A stretch of 64,000 nt of DNA from Actinomadura sp. J1-007 (GCF_009793335.1 NZ_WING01000001.1:1054001-1118000); one strand, 5' to 3'. Counted from the stretch's first letter, positions 26,146 to 35,206 are shown. The notes: generated by a model from the letters alone, not told the origin. Made by a program: numbers and translations.

Positions 26146-27723
26146 TCAGCCGGCCTCGTAGCCGGCGTGCAGCAGGGAGTACGTGACGGCCTCCTCCAGG
26201 GCCTGCCACGACGCGGCGATGACGTTGTCCTCGACGCCGACGGTGCCCCACTCGCGGTCGCCGTCGCCCGACTCGATGAGCACGCGGGTGCGGGCGCCGG
26301 TGCCGTGGCTGCCCTCCAGGATGCGCACCTTGTAGTCGATCAGCTCCAGCTTGGCCAGCTCGGGGTAGAGCCTCCCGAGCGCGATGCGCAGCGCGTTGTC
26401 GAGGGCGTTGACGGGGCCGTTGCCCTCGCCGGTCGCGATGATCCGCTCGCCCTTGGCGTGCAGCTTGACGGTGGCCTCGCTGACCATCGACCCGTCCGGG
26501 CGGCGCTCGACGATGGACCGCCACGACTCGACCTCGAAGTGCCGCTGCCGGACGCCGGTCAGCTCCTCGCGCAGCAGCAGCTCGAACGAGGCGTCGGCGG
26601 CCTCGAAGGTGTAGCCGGTCGACTCCAGCGCCTTGACCCGGTCGACGACGGACTTGGCCTTCTCGCCGGACAGGTCGTACCCGAGCTCGCGGCCCTTCAG
26701 CTCCACCGAGGCGCGCCCGGCCATGCTGGAGACGAGCATCCGCATGTCGTTGCCGACGCGGGCCGGGTCGATGTGCTGGTAGAGGTCCGGGTCCACCTTG
26801 ATCGCCGAGGCGTGCAGCCCGGCCTTGTGCGCGAACGCCGACAGCCCCACGTACGGCTGCTGGGACGAGGGCGCCAGGTTGGTGACCTCGGAGACGGCGT
26901 GCGCGATCCGGGTCATCTCGGCGAGCTGGTCGTCGGAGACCAGCCGCATCCCCCGCTTGAGCTGGAGGTTGCCGACCAGGGTGAACAGGTTGGCGTTGCC
27001 GCTGCGCTCGCCGTAGCCGTTGGCGCAGCCCTGGACGTGGGTGGCGCCCGCCTTCACGGCGGCGAGGGAGTTGGCGACGGCGCAGCCGGAGTCGTCGTGG
27101 CAGTGGATGCCGACGCGCAGGCCGTGCCCGACGACCTCGTGGACGACCTCGGCGAGCTCGTCGGGCAGCATCCCGCCGTTGGTGTCGCAGAGCGCGACGA
27201 CGTCGGCGCCCGCCTCGGCGGCGGTCCGGACGGCCTCCAGCGCGTACGCCCGGTTGGCCTTGTAGCCGTCGAAGAAGTGCTCGGCGTCCAGGAAGACCCG
27301 CTGGCCCTCCGCACGCAGGTGGGAGACCGTGTCGCGGATCATCGCGAGGTTCTCCTCCAGCGTCGTGCGGAGGGCCAGTTCGACGTGCCTGTCGTGGCTC
27401 TTGGCGACGAGCGTCACGACGGGCGCGCCGGATTCGCGCAGTGCGGCCACCTGGGGGTCGTCGGCGGCCTTCACACCGGCCCGGCGGGTCGCGCCGAACG
27501 CGGTGAGCTGCGCGTGCCTCAGGTCGAGCTCGGTCCGAGCCCGCCTGAAGAACTCGGTGTCCTTGGGGTTGGCGCCGGGCCATCCGCCCTCGATGAACCC
27601 GACGCCGAGATCGTCGAGGTGCCGCGCGACGAGGAGCTTGTCGGCCACGGTGAGGTTCAGGCCCTCCTGCTGTGACCCGTCGCGCAGCGTGGTGTCGTAA
27701 ACGTGGAAACCGTCGCCCTGCAT
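26146..27723 (-). CDS. cimA: citramalate synthase
   Basis: A 525-residue enzyme condensing acetyl-CoA with pyruvate to (R)-citramalate, the first step of threonine-independent isoleucine synthesis. HMGL-like barrel: VYDTTLRDGSQQEG at residues 8-21, GIHCHDDSGCAVANS with the metal-binding HxH, and GNANLFTL. The LeuA-type allosteric domain follows at about 385-520. Whether this family member makes citramalate or isopropylmalate was judged from the DGSQQEG form and overall resemblance to actinobacterial cimA. I start at ATG 27723 (AGAGGGG upstream), because in-frame sequence before it belongs to the attenuator. Confidence 0.9.
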   Translation of the reverse strand: MQGDGFHVYDTTLRDGSQQEGLNLTVADKLLVARHLDDLGVGFIEGGWPGANPKDTEFFRRARTELDLRHAQLTAFGATRRAGVKAADDPQVAALRESGAPVVTLVAKSHDRHVELALRTTLEENLAMIRDTVSHLRAEGQRVFLDAEHFFDGYKANRAYALEAVRTAAEAGADVVALCDTNGGMLPDELAEVVHEVVGHGLRVGIHCHDDSGCAVANSLAAVKAGATHVQGCANGYGERSGNANLFTLVGNLQLKRGMRLVSDDQLAEMTRIAHAVSEVTNLAPSSQQPYVGLSAFAHKAGLHASAIKVDPDLYQHIDPARVGNDMRMLVSSMAGRASVELKGRELGYDLSGEKAKSVVDRVKALESTGYTFEAADASFELLLREELTGVRQRHFEVESWRSIVERRPDGSMVSEATVKLHAKGERIIATGEGNGPVNALDNALRIALGRLYPELAKLELIDYKVRILEGSHGTGARTRVLIESGDGDREWGTVGVEDNVIAASWQALEEAVTYSLLHAGYEAG

Positions 27724-27787
27724 GGTGTGGGACCCCTCTGGATGGATGGGGAGATCTGGATGGAAGGAGAGGGCAGCGCCAGGACAC

Positions 27788-27853
27788 AAAAAAGACCCCT
27801 CACGGACGTGAGAGGTCTGCGCGCCGGCGTTGTCCCGTTGTCAGCCGGCGCGC
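27788..27853 (-). promoter_or_regulatory. transcription attenuator of cimA
   Basis: Read on the minus strand, the leader peptide end pairs first (arms 27844-27853 and 27819-27828, a perfect 10-bp GCCGGCGCGC stem). An intrinsic terminator follows: GACCTCTCACG/CGTGAGGGGTC (27817-27794) with six U (27793-27788). The cimA start lies 65 nt further on. This arrangement, with a Leu-Val-Ile-Ile leader, is classical branched-chain attenuation. Confidence 0.85.
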
Positions 27854-27882
27854 CAGCCGATAATGACGAGGCTGTGGCGCAT
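27841..27882 (-). CDS. branched-chain leader peptide MRHSLVIIGWRAG
   Basis: A 13-codon reading frame with ATG start, containing consecutive Leu, Val, Ile and Ile codons, ending inside the first attenuator stem. CAGACT lies about 10 nt before the ATG and may be the -10 box, which would leave almost no 5' leader. Stalling at these codons under amino-acid shortage would free the downstream RNA from terminating. Confidence 0.85.
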   Translation of the reverse strand: MRHSLVIIGWRAG

Positions 27883-28215
27883 GATGCGAACCAGTCTGCC
27901 ACATCCCGCGCACGGATAAGACCACCGTCCCACATGCCGAGACGGAAAGTCGCTGATCTGCGGCGTGCCGCCGTCGCGGAGGACGTGGGCGGTGGCACGC
28001 CGCAGACCAGCGCGGACCGACCGCGCGCGGGCGTACGCGTACGCGGAAGCGGGCCCACGCGCGCGGGCGGGCGCGGGCAGGCGCGGGCGCGGGCAGGCGC
28101 GGGCGCGGGCCCACGCGGACCCACGCGGGCGCGGGCGCGAGTGGGCAGCCACGTCCCGTCGGCGGCGCGGACGCCGCGGGCGCGGGCAGGTGCGGACGCG
28201 AGGGGCGCGGGCGGG
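27883..28215. other. cimA promoter region and GC-hexamer low-complexity tract
   Basis: The part nearest the leader (27883-27990) should hold the cimA promoter. From about 28020 to 28205 the sequence is built of GCGCGGGC-like units with very few A/T, including repeated GCGCGGGCAGGCGCGGGC. It encodes nothing I can support and may be the 3' end signal of ilvE or a recombination-prone tract. Confidence 0.6.
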
Positions 28216-29319
28216 TCAGATGATCTCGTGGACCCAGCCGTACGGGTCGGGGCGGTGGCCGTACTGGATGCCGATCAGCTCCTCGCGGAGCCGCATCGAG
28301 ACCTCGCCGGTGCCGCCGTCCCCGATCGTCCAGGCGCGGTCGGCGCCCTTGACCGCGCCGACCGGGCTGATGATCGCGGCGGTGCCGCAGCCGAAGACCT
28401 CGGTCAGCTCGCCGGACTCGCAGCCCGCCTGCCACTCCTCGATGCTGATCTTGCCCTCCTCGACCGGGATGCCGAGGTCGGGGGCCAGCTTGAGCATCGA
28501 GTCGCGGGTGATGCCGGGCAGCAGCGTGCCGGTGAGGGCGGGGGTCAGCAGGCGGGCGTCGGCGCCGGAGCCGTAGACGAACATCAGGTTCATCGACCCG
28601 ACCTCCTCGACCCAGCGGTGCTCGATCGCGTCCAGCCAGACGACCTGGTCGCAGCCCTGCTCGACCGCCTCGGCCTGGCCGGCGAACGACGCGGCGTAGT
28701 TGCCGCCGAACTTGGCCTCGCCGGTGCCGCCGGGCGCCGCCCGCGTGTAGTCCTGCGACAGCCACACCGTGACGGGCCTGACGCCCTTGGAGTAGTAGTT
28801 GCCGGACGGGGAGGCGATGACGACGAACAGGTACTCCTTGGCGGGCTGGTTGACGCCGAGGGCCCGGGTCGTCGCGAACATGAACGGCCGCAGGTAGAGG
28901 CTGTAGCCGTCGCGGGTCGGCACCCAGTCGCGGTCCTGGCGGACGAGGACCTCCAGGGCGTCCACGAAGAGCTGCTCGGGGATCTCGGGCATCGCCATCC
29001 GCTGGGCGGAGCGGTTCATGCGCGCGGCGTTCATGTACGGGCGGAACGTCACGATCGAGCCGTCGGGGCGGCGGTAGGCCTTGAGGCCCTCGAAGAGCTC
29101 CTGGGCGTAGTGGAAGACCTGGCTGGCCGGGTCCATCGGGATCGGCGCGTACGGTTCGAGGCGGGCGTCGTGCCAGCCCTCGCCCTCGGTGTACCGGATG
29201 GTGACCATGTGGTCGGTGAAGTGCAGGCCCCAGCCCGGATCGGCCAGGACGGCCTCCCGATCCGCGGCCGGAAGCGGCCGCTCGTTGAGCCTGATGTCGA
29301 AGTCCAGGGTCGTGCTCAT
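28216..29319 (-). CDS. ilvE: branched-chain amino acid aminotransferase
   Basis: A 367-residue fold-IV PLP enzyme interconverting branched-chain 2-oxo acids and Val/Leu/Ile. The PLP lysine is in GEAKFGGNYAAS (about K203). Other landmarks are FHYAQELFEGLKAYRR, GYSLYLRPFMFATTRALGV, WVEEVGSMNLMFV and EVFGCGTAAIISPVG. Long (class 3) form typical of actinobacteria. It lies downstream of leuB, separated by a terminator, so it probably has its own promoter. Confidence 0.95.
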   Translation of the reverse strand: MSTTLDFDIRLNERPLPAADREAVLADPGWGLHFTDHMVTIRYTEGEGWHDARLEPYAPIPMDPASQVFHYAQELFEGLKAYRRPDGSIVTFRPYMNAARMNRSAQRMAMPEIPEQLFVDALEVLVRQDRDWVPTRDGYSLYLRPFMFATTRALGVNQPAKEYLFVVIASPSGNYYSKGVRPVTVWLSQDYTRAAPGGTGEAKFGGNYAASFAGQAEAVEQGCDQVVWLDAIEHRWVEEVGSMNLMFVYGSGADARLLTPALTGTLLPGITRDSMLKLAPDLGIPVEEGKISIEEWQAGCESGELTEVFGCGTAAIISPVGAVKGADRAWTIGDGGTGEVSMRLREELIGIQYGHRPDPYGWVHEII

Positions 29320-29432
29320 CGCTGTGGTCCTCTCGCGGATCGCCGCGCGGCCCCGTTGCCGCTCGGCATTCCTTAGTCCTTATTGTCGTACTTCGTCCAG
29401 CCCTCTACTCCTCGCCGACGGCACGCACACAG

Positions 29433-29462
29433 AAAACCGGGCGCGCCGCGAGGCGCGCCCGG
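29433..29462 (-). terminator. intrinsic terminator after leuB
   Basis: Perfect 11-bp CCGGGCGCGCC/GGCGCGCCCGG hairpin with a 4-nt loop, followed on the minus strand by four U. It lies 35 nt after the leuB stop. Confidence 0.85.
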
Positions 29463-29496
29463 AGATGTTCCCTGTTCCGGCCAGAGAGGCGCGCCC

Positions 29497-30552
29497 CTAG
29501 CCGGATACTCGCTTGGCGATCGCCTCGCCGATCTGGGCGGTGGAGCGGGCGCCGAGGCCGGAGCGCTCGGCGAGGTCGTCGGAGACGGCCTGCTCGACCC
29601 GGCGGGCGGCGTCGCCCGCGCCGAGGTGGTCGAGGAGCATCGCGACCGACAGGATCGTGGCGGTCGGGTCGGCCTTGCCCTGCCCGGCGATGTCGGGGGC
29701 GCTGCCGTGCACCGGCTCGAACATCGAGGGGGCGGTGCCGTCCGGGTTGACGTTGCCGGACGCGGCGAGGCCGATGCCGCCGGCGATCGCGGCGCCGATG
29801 TCGGTGATGATGTCGCCGAACAGGTTGTCGGTGACCACGACGTCGAAGCGCTGCGGCTGGCTGACGAAGAACATGGTGGCCGCGTCGACGTGCACGTAGT
29901 CGGTGCTGACCTGCGGGTACTCCGCGCCGACCCGCTTGAGGACGCGCTGGTAGAGGTCGCCGGCGAAGGTGAGCACGTTGTCCTTGTGGACGAGCGTCAG
30001 CTTCTTGCGCGGGCGGGCGGCGGCCTGCTCGAACGCGTAGCGGACGACCCGTTCGACGCCGAACGCGGTGTTGACGCTCTCCTGCGTGGCGACCTCGTGG
30101 GGCGTGCCCTTGCGCAGCACCCCGCCGACCCCGGTGTAGGGGCCCTCGGTGCCCTCCCGGACGACGATCATGTCGATGTCGCCGGGGTCCACGTCCGCGA
30201 GCGGGGTGGAGACGCCCGGGAACAGCTTCACCGGGCGGAGGTTGACGTAGTGGTCGAGCTCGAACCGGGCGCGCAGCAGCAGCCCGCGCTCCAGGGTGCC
30301 GCTCGGGACGGACGGGTCGCCGACGGCGCCGAGCAGGATGGCGTCCTGGCCGCGCAGCTCCTCCAGCACCGAGTCGGGCAGCGTCTCCCCCGTCCGGTGC
30401 CAGCGGGCGGCGCCCAGGTCGTACGACGTCCGCTCGAAGGCGAGGCCGCTGGACGGTGCGACGGCGTCGAGGACCTTCAGGCCCTCGTCGACGACCTCGG
30501 GGCCGATCCCGTCCCCCGGGATGACGGCCAGACGAATGCTGCGGGAAGCCAT
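29497..30552 (-). CDS. leuB: 3-isopropylmalate dehydrogenase
   Basis: A 351-residue NAD-dependent decarboxylating dehydrogenase of leucine synthesis (it also serves the citramalate route). [17 protein letters not shown] at the N-terminus, [28 protein letters not shown] and the signature [18 protein letters not shown] with SGNVNPDG and [13 protein letters not shown]. Complete, ATG start. leuC and leuD are not in the window. Confidence 0.95.
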   Translation of the reverse strand: MASRSIRLAVIPGDGIGPEVVDEGLKVLDAVAPSSGLAFERTSYDLGAARWHRTGETLPDSVLEELRGQDAILLGAVGDPSVPSGTLERGLLLRARFELDHYVNLRPVKLFPGVSTPLADVDPGDIDMIVVREGTEGPYTGVGGVLRKGTPHEVATQESVNTAFGVERVVRYAFEQAAARPRKKLTLVHKDNVLTFAGDLYQRVLKRVGAEYPQVSTDYVHVDAATMFFVSQPQRFDVVVTDNLFGDIITDIGAAIAGGIGLAASGNVNPDGTAPSMFEPVHGSAPDIAGQGKADPTATILSVAMLLDHLGAGDAARRVEQAVSDDLAERSGLGARSTAQIGEAIAKRVSG

Positions 30553-30689
30553 GCAGGCACCTTACTGCATGCGTCTCAGTGCTTGGGCGACGGTCTCACC
30601 ATCCGATACGTGCGTCCCATCGCGCGTCCGCGGCGGCCCGGAACGCCCCCGGGCTTGACTCTCCCGGCCGCAAAGGGGACGCTCTGGGC

Positions 30690-30905
30690 GACAAGTTCAC
30701 ATATGAGGCGACGGTGCGCAGGAACTCTGGTGCGATTCCAGGACGGTCCCGCCACTGTGACCAGGGAGTCTCCCCCGTTCACCCGTCCGCCGGGCGCGAG
30801 TCCGGAGGTCCGGGGCCCGTCCCCGGGGGTGAAGCTGACCACGGCCTTCGGGCTGGAAGGTCGGTGGGAGGCGCCGATCTGGGAGTCAGGACACTGACCC
30901 GTCGT
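30690..30905 (+). promoter_or_regulatory. cobalamin (B12) riboswitch
   Basis: Upstream of cbtB the sequence contains the conserved elements in order: GGAACTCTGGTGCGATTCCAG (30721-30741), GGTCCCGCCACTGTGACC (about 30745-30762), the GGGAGTC pairing element near 30765, variable hairpins, and the closing AGTCAGGACACTGAC (30884-30898). The boundaries are approximate. Ligand binding would reduce expression of the cobalt transporter genes. Confidence 0.9.
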
Positions 30906-30950
30906 CCTCCCGCTACCGGGGCGAGTGCACCCCGTGAGGAGACCCTGGAC

Positions 30951-31193
30951 ATGGCCCAGTCCGCCGTTCCGTCCGCCGCGCAGCCGCGCGAGTCCGCCGC
31001 CGAGCCGCGGCCCGTGCCGCTGCGCCTCCCCGTCCGCGAGGTGCTGCCCTGGGCGGTGTTCGCCGTGGTCCTCGGGGCGGTCCTGATCTACTTCGTCGGC
31101 GCCGAGCAGGGCGCGACGTCCCTGTTCGGCGGCACGTGGGTGCACGAGTTCACCCACGACGGCCGGCACCTGCTCGGCTTCCCCTGTCACTGA
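30951..31193 (+). CDS. cbtB: cobalt transporter subunit CbtB
   Basis: An 80-residue single-helix membrane protein. The helix is about 30-50 (VLPWAVFAVVLGAVLIYFV), and the C-terminal WVHEFTHDGRHLLGFPCH carries the His-rich motif diagnostic of CbtB. GAGGAG precedes the ATG. It lies directly under a B12 riboswitch and 10 nt before cbtA. Confidence 0.92.
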   Translation: MAQSAVPSAAQPRESAAEPRPVPLRLPVREVLPWAVFAVVLGAVLIYFVGAEQGATSLFGGTWVHEFTHDGRHLLGFPCH

Positions 31194-31203
31194 GGCCGCG
31201 CGG

Positions 31204-31935
31204 ATGATGAGATCACTGCTGGTCCGCGGCATGGCCGTCGGGCTCGCCGCGGGCGCCCTGGCGCTGCTGGTCGCCTGGCTGTACGGCGAGCCGCAGGTCG
31301 GCCACGCGATCGCGTTCGAGGAGGCCAAGGCGCACGCCGCCCACGAGGCGCACGAGGCCGAGGTCGTCAGCCGGACGACGCAGAAGACCGCCGGACTGAT
31401 CACGGCGATGGCGGTGTACGGGGTGGCCCTCGGCGGGCTGTTCTCGATCGCCTTCGCGTTCGCGTACGGGCGGCTCGGAGCGCTCGGGGCCCGCGCCACG
31501 GCGGGCCTGGTCGCGCTGGCCGGGTTCGTGGCGGTCGAGCTGGTGCCGTTCCTGAAGTACCCGGCGACGCCGCCCGCGGTCGGCAACCCCGGCACGATCG
31601 GCAGCCGGACCACGCTGTACTTCGGGATGACGCTGCTCGGGATCCTCGCGACGACGGCGGCGGTGATCGTGTGCCGCCGCCTCGTTCCGCGGCTCGGCGT
31701 GTGGAACGCGTCGATCGCTACGGGCGCGGGCTTCGCGGTCGTGGTCGCGGCCGTCTACCGGATCACCCCGAAGCCGGACGCGATCCCCGAGCACTTCCCC
31801 GCGACGGTGCTGTGGGACTTCCGGATCGCCTCGCTGGGCGTCCAGGCCGTCCTGTGGGCCACGCTCGGCCTGGCGTTCGGCTACCTGACCGAACGGGCCT
31901 TCGCGAAACGCCGCACCGCGACGGCCCCGGCCTGA
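31204..31935 (+). CDS. cbtA: cobalt transporter subunit CbtA
   Basis: A 243-residue membrane protein with about six helices. The N-terminus RSLLVRGMAVGLAAG, an external loop rich in His/Glu (EEAKAHAAHEAHEAEVV) and FLKYPATPPAVGNP are typical of CbtA. ATG 31204 and 31207 are both possible starts. It co-transcribes with cbtB; probable role is cobalt uptake for B12. Confidence 0.92.
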   Translation: MMRSLLVRGMAVGLAAGALALLVAWLYGEPQVGHAIAFEEAKAHAAHEAHEAEVVSRTTQKTAGLITAMAVYGVALGGLFSIAFAFAYGRLGALGARATAGLVALAGFVAVELVPFLKYPATPPAVGNPGTIGSRTTLYFGMTLLGILATTAAVIVCRRLVPRLGVWNASIATGAGFAVVVAAVYRITPKPDAIPEHFPATVLWDFRIASLGVQAVLWATLGLAFGYLTERAFAKRRTATAPA

Positions 31936-31978
31936 CCGCGGCGGCGGAGGGCGGCGGAGGCTGCATCGGGCGCGGCGT

Positions 31979-32689
31979 TCAGCGGCGCAGGGCGCAGTCG
32001 CCGCACATCTCGCCGCCCGGCGGGACGCGGTAGTACAGGCAGCAGCTCCGGCGCACGAAGCCGGACCCGTTGAAGGCGCCCGTGCCGGCCAGCGGCGCCC
32101 TGGTGAACAGCTCGTCCACCAGGGCGCCCAGCGCGGGCGCCAGCGCCGGGCGCATCGTCCCGGCGCGCAGCGAGCCCGCGAGGCTCGCCGCCGCGTTGCC
32201 CCACAGGAGGCCGTCGGCCAGGCCCACGAAGGTCAGCATCGTCTCGCGCAGCGGGCGGAGCTGGCCCTCGACCACCGCCGCGCGGACCTGGCCGGCGGCC
32301 GCCGCGGCGTCGCCGGCGTGCCGGCCCGACGGGTCCTTCAGCCAGAGCGCGATCGGCGCGCCCGGAGCCCAGCGCCAGTGCAGGCCCGACAGGTCGGGGA
32401 CGACGCCGGACGACGCGGCGGCGGCCACCACCGGGCAGAACAGGCGGGACGCGAGACCCTGGAACAGGATCGACGCGGCGACGCGCCGTTCGCCCGTGCC
32501 GAGGCGCCGCGCGTACTCCTCGGTGAGCCCGAGCAGGCGGTCGGCGTCGCGTTCGGGCATCGGGCGCCAGGTGGGGTCGGCCTCCTCCGCCGGGTCGGTA
32601 CCGATCTCGTAGTACGGGCCGAGGTCCGCGACGGCGGCGAGCGCCTCCCGCACCTCCGCCGCGCCCGCGCGGCGCGCCGCGGCGGCCAT
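31979..32689 (-). CDS. FhuF-like ferric-siderophore reductase
   Basis: A 236-residue protein ending in RRSCCLYYRVPPGG, then CGDCALRR, the CC-x-CxxC pattern that holds the 2Fe-2S cluster in FhuF-type reductases. Upstream are LFQGLASRLFCPVVAAAA and GLLWGNAAASLAGSL, conserved in the family. It reduces ferric siderophores in the cytoplasm. The start ATG overlaps the preceding ROK gene stop by one base (TGATG), so translation is coupled, an unexpected pairing with a sugar-type regulator. Confidence 0.85.
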   Translation of the reverse strand: MAAAARRAGAAEVREALAAVADLGPYYEIGTDPAEEADPTWRPMPERDADRLLGLTEEYARRLGTGERRVAASILFQGLASRLFCPVVAAAASSGVVPDLSGLHWRWAPGAPIALWLKDPSGRHAGDAAAAAGQVRAAVVEGQLRPLRETMLTFVGLADGLLWGNAAASLAGSLRAGTMRPALAPALGALVDELFTRAPLAGTGAFNGSGFVRRSCCLYYRVPPGGEMCGDCALRR

Positions 32690-33963
32690 CAGCCGACCGC
32701 CGGTTCGGCGACGGCGCGGTCGAAGACCAGGTCGACGGCGGTGGACAGGCCGATCGCGAGGGCGCCGAGCACGGTCGCCTCCTCCTCCAGCGCGGACGGG
32801 CGGACGGGCGGGGGGTCGAGCGGGCACATGTCGGCGAGCCGTTCGCGGACGGCGCCGAGCAGGACGTCCTCGCCGCCGCGGCCGAGCCCGCCGCCGATCA
32901 CGACGAGCCGCGGGTCGAGCAAGGCGATGACGCTCGCGAGGGCGCGGCACACGTTGCCCGCCTCGTACCGGACGGCCTCCAGCGCGACGGGGTCTCCGGC
33001 GCGCGCCGCGTCGTACACCCGCTCGGTGGTCAGCCGCCCGGTCATGCCGTACCGGCGGGCGGTCGCGACGAGCCCGGACGCCGACAGCACGCTCTCCAGC
33101 ATCCCGTGCCGCCGCGCCCCGGGCGCGCGGGCGAGCGGGTCGGTCTCGCCGACCGGCAGGAACGCGATCTCGCCCGCGGCGCCGCGCGCGCCCCGGTAGA
33201 GGCGGCCGTCCAGGACGATGCCCATGCCGATCCCCGTCCCGATCGACAGGAACACGAAGTCGGAGACGCCCGCGCCGAGGCCGTGGGCCTGCTCGCCGAG
33301 GGCCGCGAGCGCGATGTCGTTCTCGATGAGGAACGGGGCGGGCAGCCGTTCGCCGAGGGCGCGGGTCACGCCGGGCCGCTCCCAGCCGGGCAGGTTGGGC
33401 GCGAGGCGGAGGCGGTGCCGCTCGGCGTCGTGCACGCCCGGCGTGCCGAGGACGATGTAGGTGACGTCGGCGGGCGCGATCCCGCCTTCGGCGGCCAGTT
33501 CCCCGACGAGGGCCGCGAGCTGGTCGCTGAGCGCGGCGGCGCCGCGCGCCTCGGAGCGGACGTCGCGGCGGACGAGCACGGCGCCGGAGAGGTCGCAGAG
33601 CGCGGCGCGCACCCATTCGCGGCCGACGTCGACGCCGATGACGTACCCGGCCTCGGGACGGATCTCGTACAGCATCGCGGCCCGGCCCGCGCCACCGGTC
33701 CGCTGCCCGACGGTGCGGACGAGGCCGGTGCGCTCGAGGTCGGCGAGGGCGAGGGAGACGGTCGGCTTGGACAGGCCGGTCGCCTTGGCGACCTCGGGCC
33801 GCGAGACCGGGCCGGCGGCGCGGATGCGCTCGTAGACGGCGCGCTCGTTCATCACGCGCAGCACGCTGGTCGTGCTGGCGACCGGCTTGCCGGAGCCCGG
33901 CCCGGGCGCGGCCCCGCCGCCGCCCGCGGTCCCGGTTCCCGTCCCGATGGCCACGCGCCCCAC
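32689..33963 (-). CDS. ROK-family transcriptional repressor
   Basis: A 424-residue NagC/XylR-type regulator. N-terminal winged helix (MNERAVYERIRAAGPVSRPEVAKATGLSKPTVSLAL), then an actin-like sugar-kinase fold: GVDVGREWVRAALCDLSG, the SIGTGIGMGIVLDGRLYRGARGAAGEI phosphate-binding and substrate block. The zinc-binding CGxxGC motif of many ROK proteins is missing (it reads GARRHGMLESV). Divergent from the sugar ABC operon, which it probably represses. GTG 33963 is the longest start; 33954 is possible. Confidence 0.88.
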   Translation of the reverse strand: MGRVAIGTGTGTAGGGGAAPGPGSGKPVASTTSVLRVMNERAVYERIRAAGPVSRPEVAKATGLSKPTVSLALADLERTGLVRTVGQRTGGAGRAAMLYEIRPEAGYVIGVDVGREWVRAALCDLSGAVLVRRDVRSEARGAAALSDQLAALVGELAAEGGIAPADVTYIVLGTPGVHDAERHRLRLAPNLPGWERPGVTRALGERLPAPFLIENDIALAALGEQAHGLGAGVSDFVFLSIGTGIGMGIVLDGRLYRGARGAAGEIAFLPVGETDPLARAPGARRHGMLESVLSASGLVATARRYGMTGRLTTERVYDAARAGDPVALEAVRYEAGNVCRALASVIALLDPRLVVIGGGLGRGGEDVLLGAVRERLADMCPLDPPPVRPSALEEEATVLGALAIGLSTAVDLVFDRAVAEPAVG

Positions 33964-34023
33964 CCCCGTCGATCTCCCCAGTGGATATCACGGCTCGGAC
34001 CGGATCCGCGCACTGGGTCTTGT

Positions 34024-34048
34024 TTAGTTAGGGAGCCTCCCTTACTTT
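34024..34048. promoter_or_regulatory. candidate ROK operator
   Basis: Imperfect palindrome centred on 34036: GTTAGGGAG-C-CTCCCTTAC with partly symmetric flanks, in the divergent gap between the ROK repressor and the sugar-binding lipoprotein. Its AT-rich flanks contrast with the surroundings. Confidence 0.6.
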
Positions 34049-34096
34049 CACTCTGAGCGGCACCTCGGAGGACGGACCCCGGAAGGCGGAACCCCG

Positions 34097-35206
34097 ATGA
34101 AGCCCACACGTGGAGCGTGGTGCGCGATCGCGGTGGCGGCACTGACGCTCGCCACCGGCTGCGGATCAGGTGGCGGAGACGACGGCGGCGACGGCGCGAG
34201 CGGCGGCGCGAAGAAGGGCGGCGGGTCGGCGACGATCGCGCTGTTCCTGCCCGAGACGAAGACGACGAGGTACGAGGCGTTCGACCGGCCCCTGTTCCAG
34301 GCCCGGGTGAAGCAGCTCTGCCCCGGCTGCGAGGTCATCTACGGCAACGCCGACCAGGACCCCGCCAAGCAGCAGGCGCAGGTCGAGTCGGCCATCGCTC
34401 AGGGCGCGGACGTGATCGCGCTCGACGCGGTGGACGCCAAGGCCGTCGCGCCGCAGGTCAACCAGGCGCGGCAGCGCCGCATCCCGGTGATCGCCTACGA
34501 CCGGCTGATCACCGGGATCGACTACGCCTACTTCGTGTCGTTCAACAACGTGCGCGTGGGCGAGATGCAGGGACAGGCGCTGCTGGACGCGCTGAAGGCG
34601 CGCGGCACGCTCGGCAAGGGGCAGATCGTCATGCTGAACGGCTCCCCCACCGACCCGAGCTCCGCCGACTACAAGAAGGGCGCGCACAACGTCCTGGACG
34701 GCAAGGTCCGGATCGGGCGCGAGTTCGACACCCCCGACTGGAGCCCCGACAAGGCGCAGCAGGAGATGGAGCAGGCGATCACCGCGCTCGGCCGCGAGCG
34801 GGTCGTGGGCGTCCTGTCGGCGAACGACGGCATGGCGGGCGGGGCGATCGCGGCGATGAAGCGCGCGGGGTACGACCCGCTGCCGCCGATCACCGGGCAG
34901 GACGCCGAGCTGACCGCCGTCCAGCGGATCGTGACGGGCGAGCAGAACATGACCGTCTACCTCAACATCCGCGCCCAGGCGTACAAGGCGGCCGAGCTCG
35001 CGGTCGCGCTCGCGAACGGCGACCGCCCGGCCGCGCCCGCGAAGGTGGACAACGGGACGTCCGGCATCCCCGCGTTCCTGCTCGACCCGACCGCCGTCAC
35101 CAAGGACCGGATCAAGGACACGATCGTCAAGGACGGCTTCTGGACCGTCGCGAAGATCTGCGCGGGCGAGGCCGCGAGGGCCTGCGCGGGCGCGGGGCTG
35201 CGATGA
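34097..35206 (+). CDS. sugar ABC transporter substrate-binding lipoprotein (XylF-like)
   Basis: A 369-residue periplasmic-binding-protein-1 lipoprotein. Lipobox LATGC gives lipid attachment at C22. TIALFLPETKTTRYEAFDRPLF, VIALDAVDAKAVAPQVNQA, IPVIAYDRLI and GVLSANDGMAGGAIAAMK match xylose/ribose-type binding proteins. First gene of a four-gene operon with overlapping ATGA junctions. GGAAGG lies just upstream. The exact sugar is not deducible; XylF resemblance suggests a pentose or related monosaccharide. Confidence 0.9.
   Translation: MKPTRGAWCAIAVAALTLATGCGSGGGDDGGDGASGGAKKGGGSATIALFLPETKTTRYEAFDRPLFQARVKQLCPGCEVIYGNADQDPAKQQAQVESAIAQGADVIALDAVDAKAVAPQVNQARQRRIPVIAYDRLITGIDYAYFVSFNNVRVGEMQGQALLDALKARGTLGKGQIVMLNGSPTDPSSADYKKGAHNVLDGKVRIGREFDTPDWSPDKAQQEMEQAITALGRERVVGVLSANDGMAGGAIAAMKRAGYDPLPPITGQDAELTAVQRIVTGEQNMTVYLNIRAQAYKAAELAVALANGDRPAAPAKVDNGTSGIPAFLLDPTAVTKDRIKDTIVKDGFWTVAKICAGEAARACAGAGLR

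Noticed and set aside
30576..30650. Short minus-strand frame MGRTYRMVRPSPKH upstream of leuB as a leader peptide
   Set aside because: It contains no Leu or Ile codons and only one Val, and no terminator stands between it and leuB.
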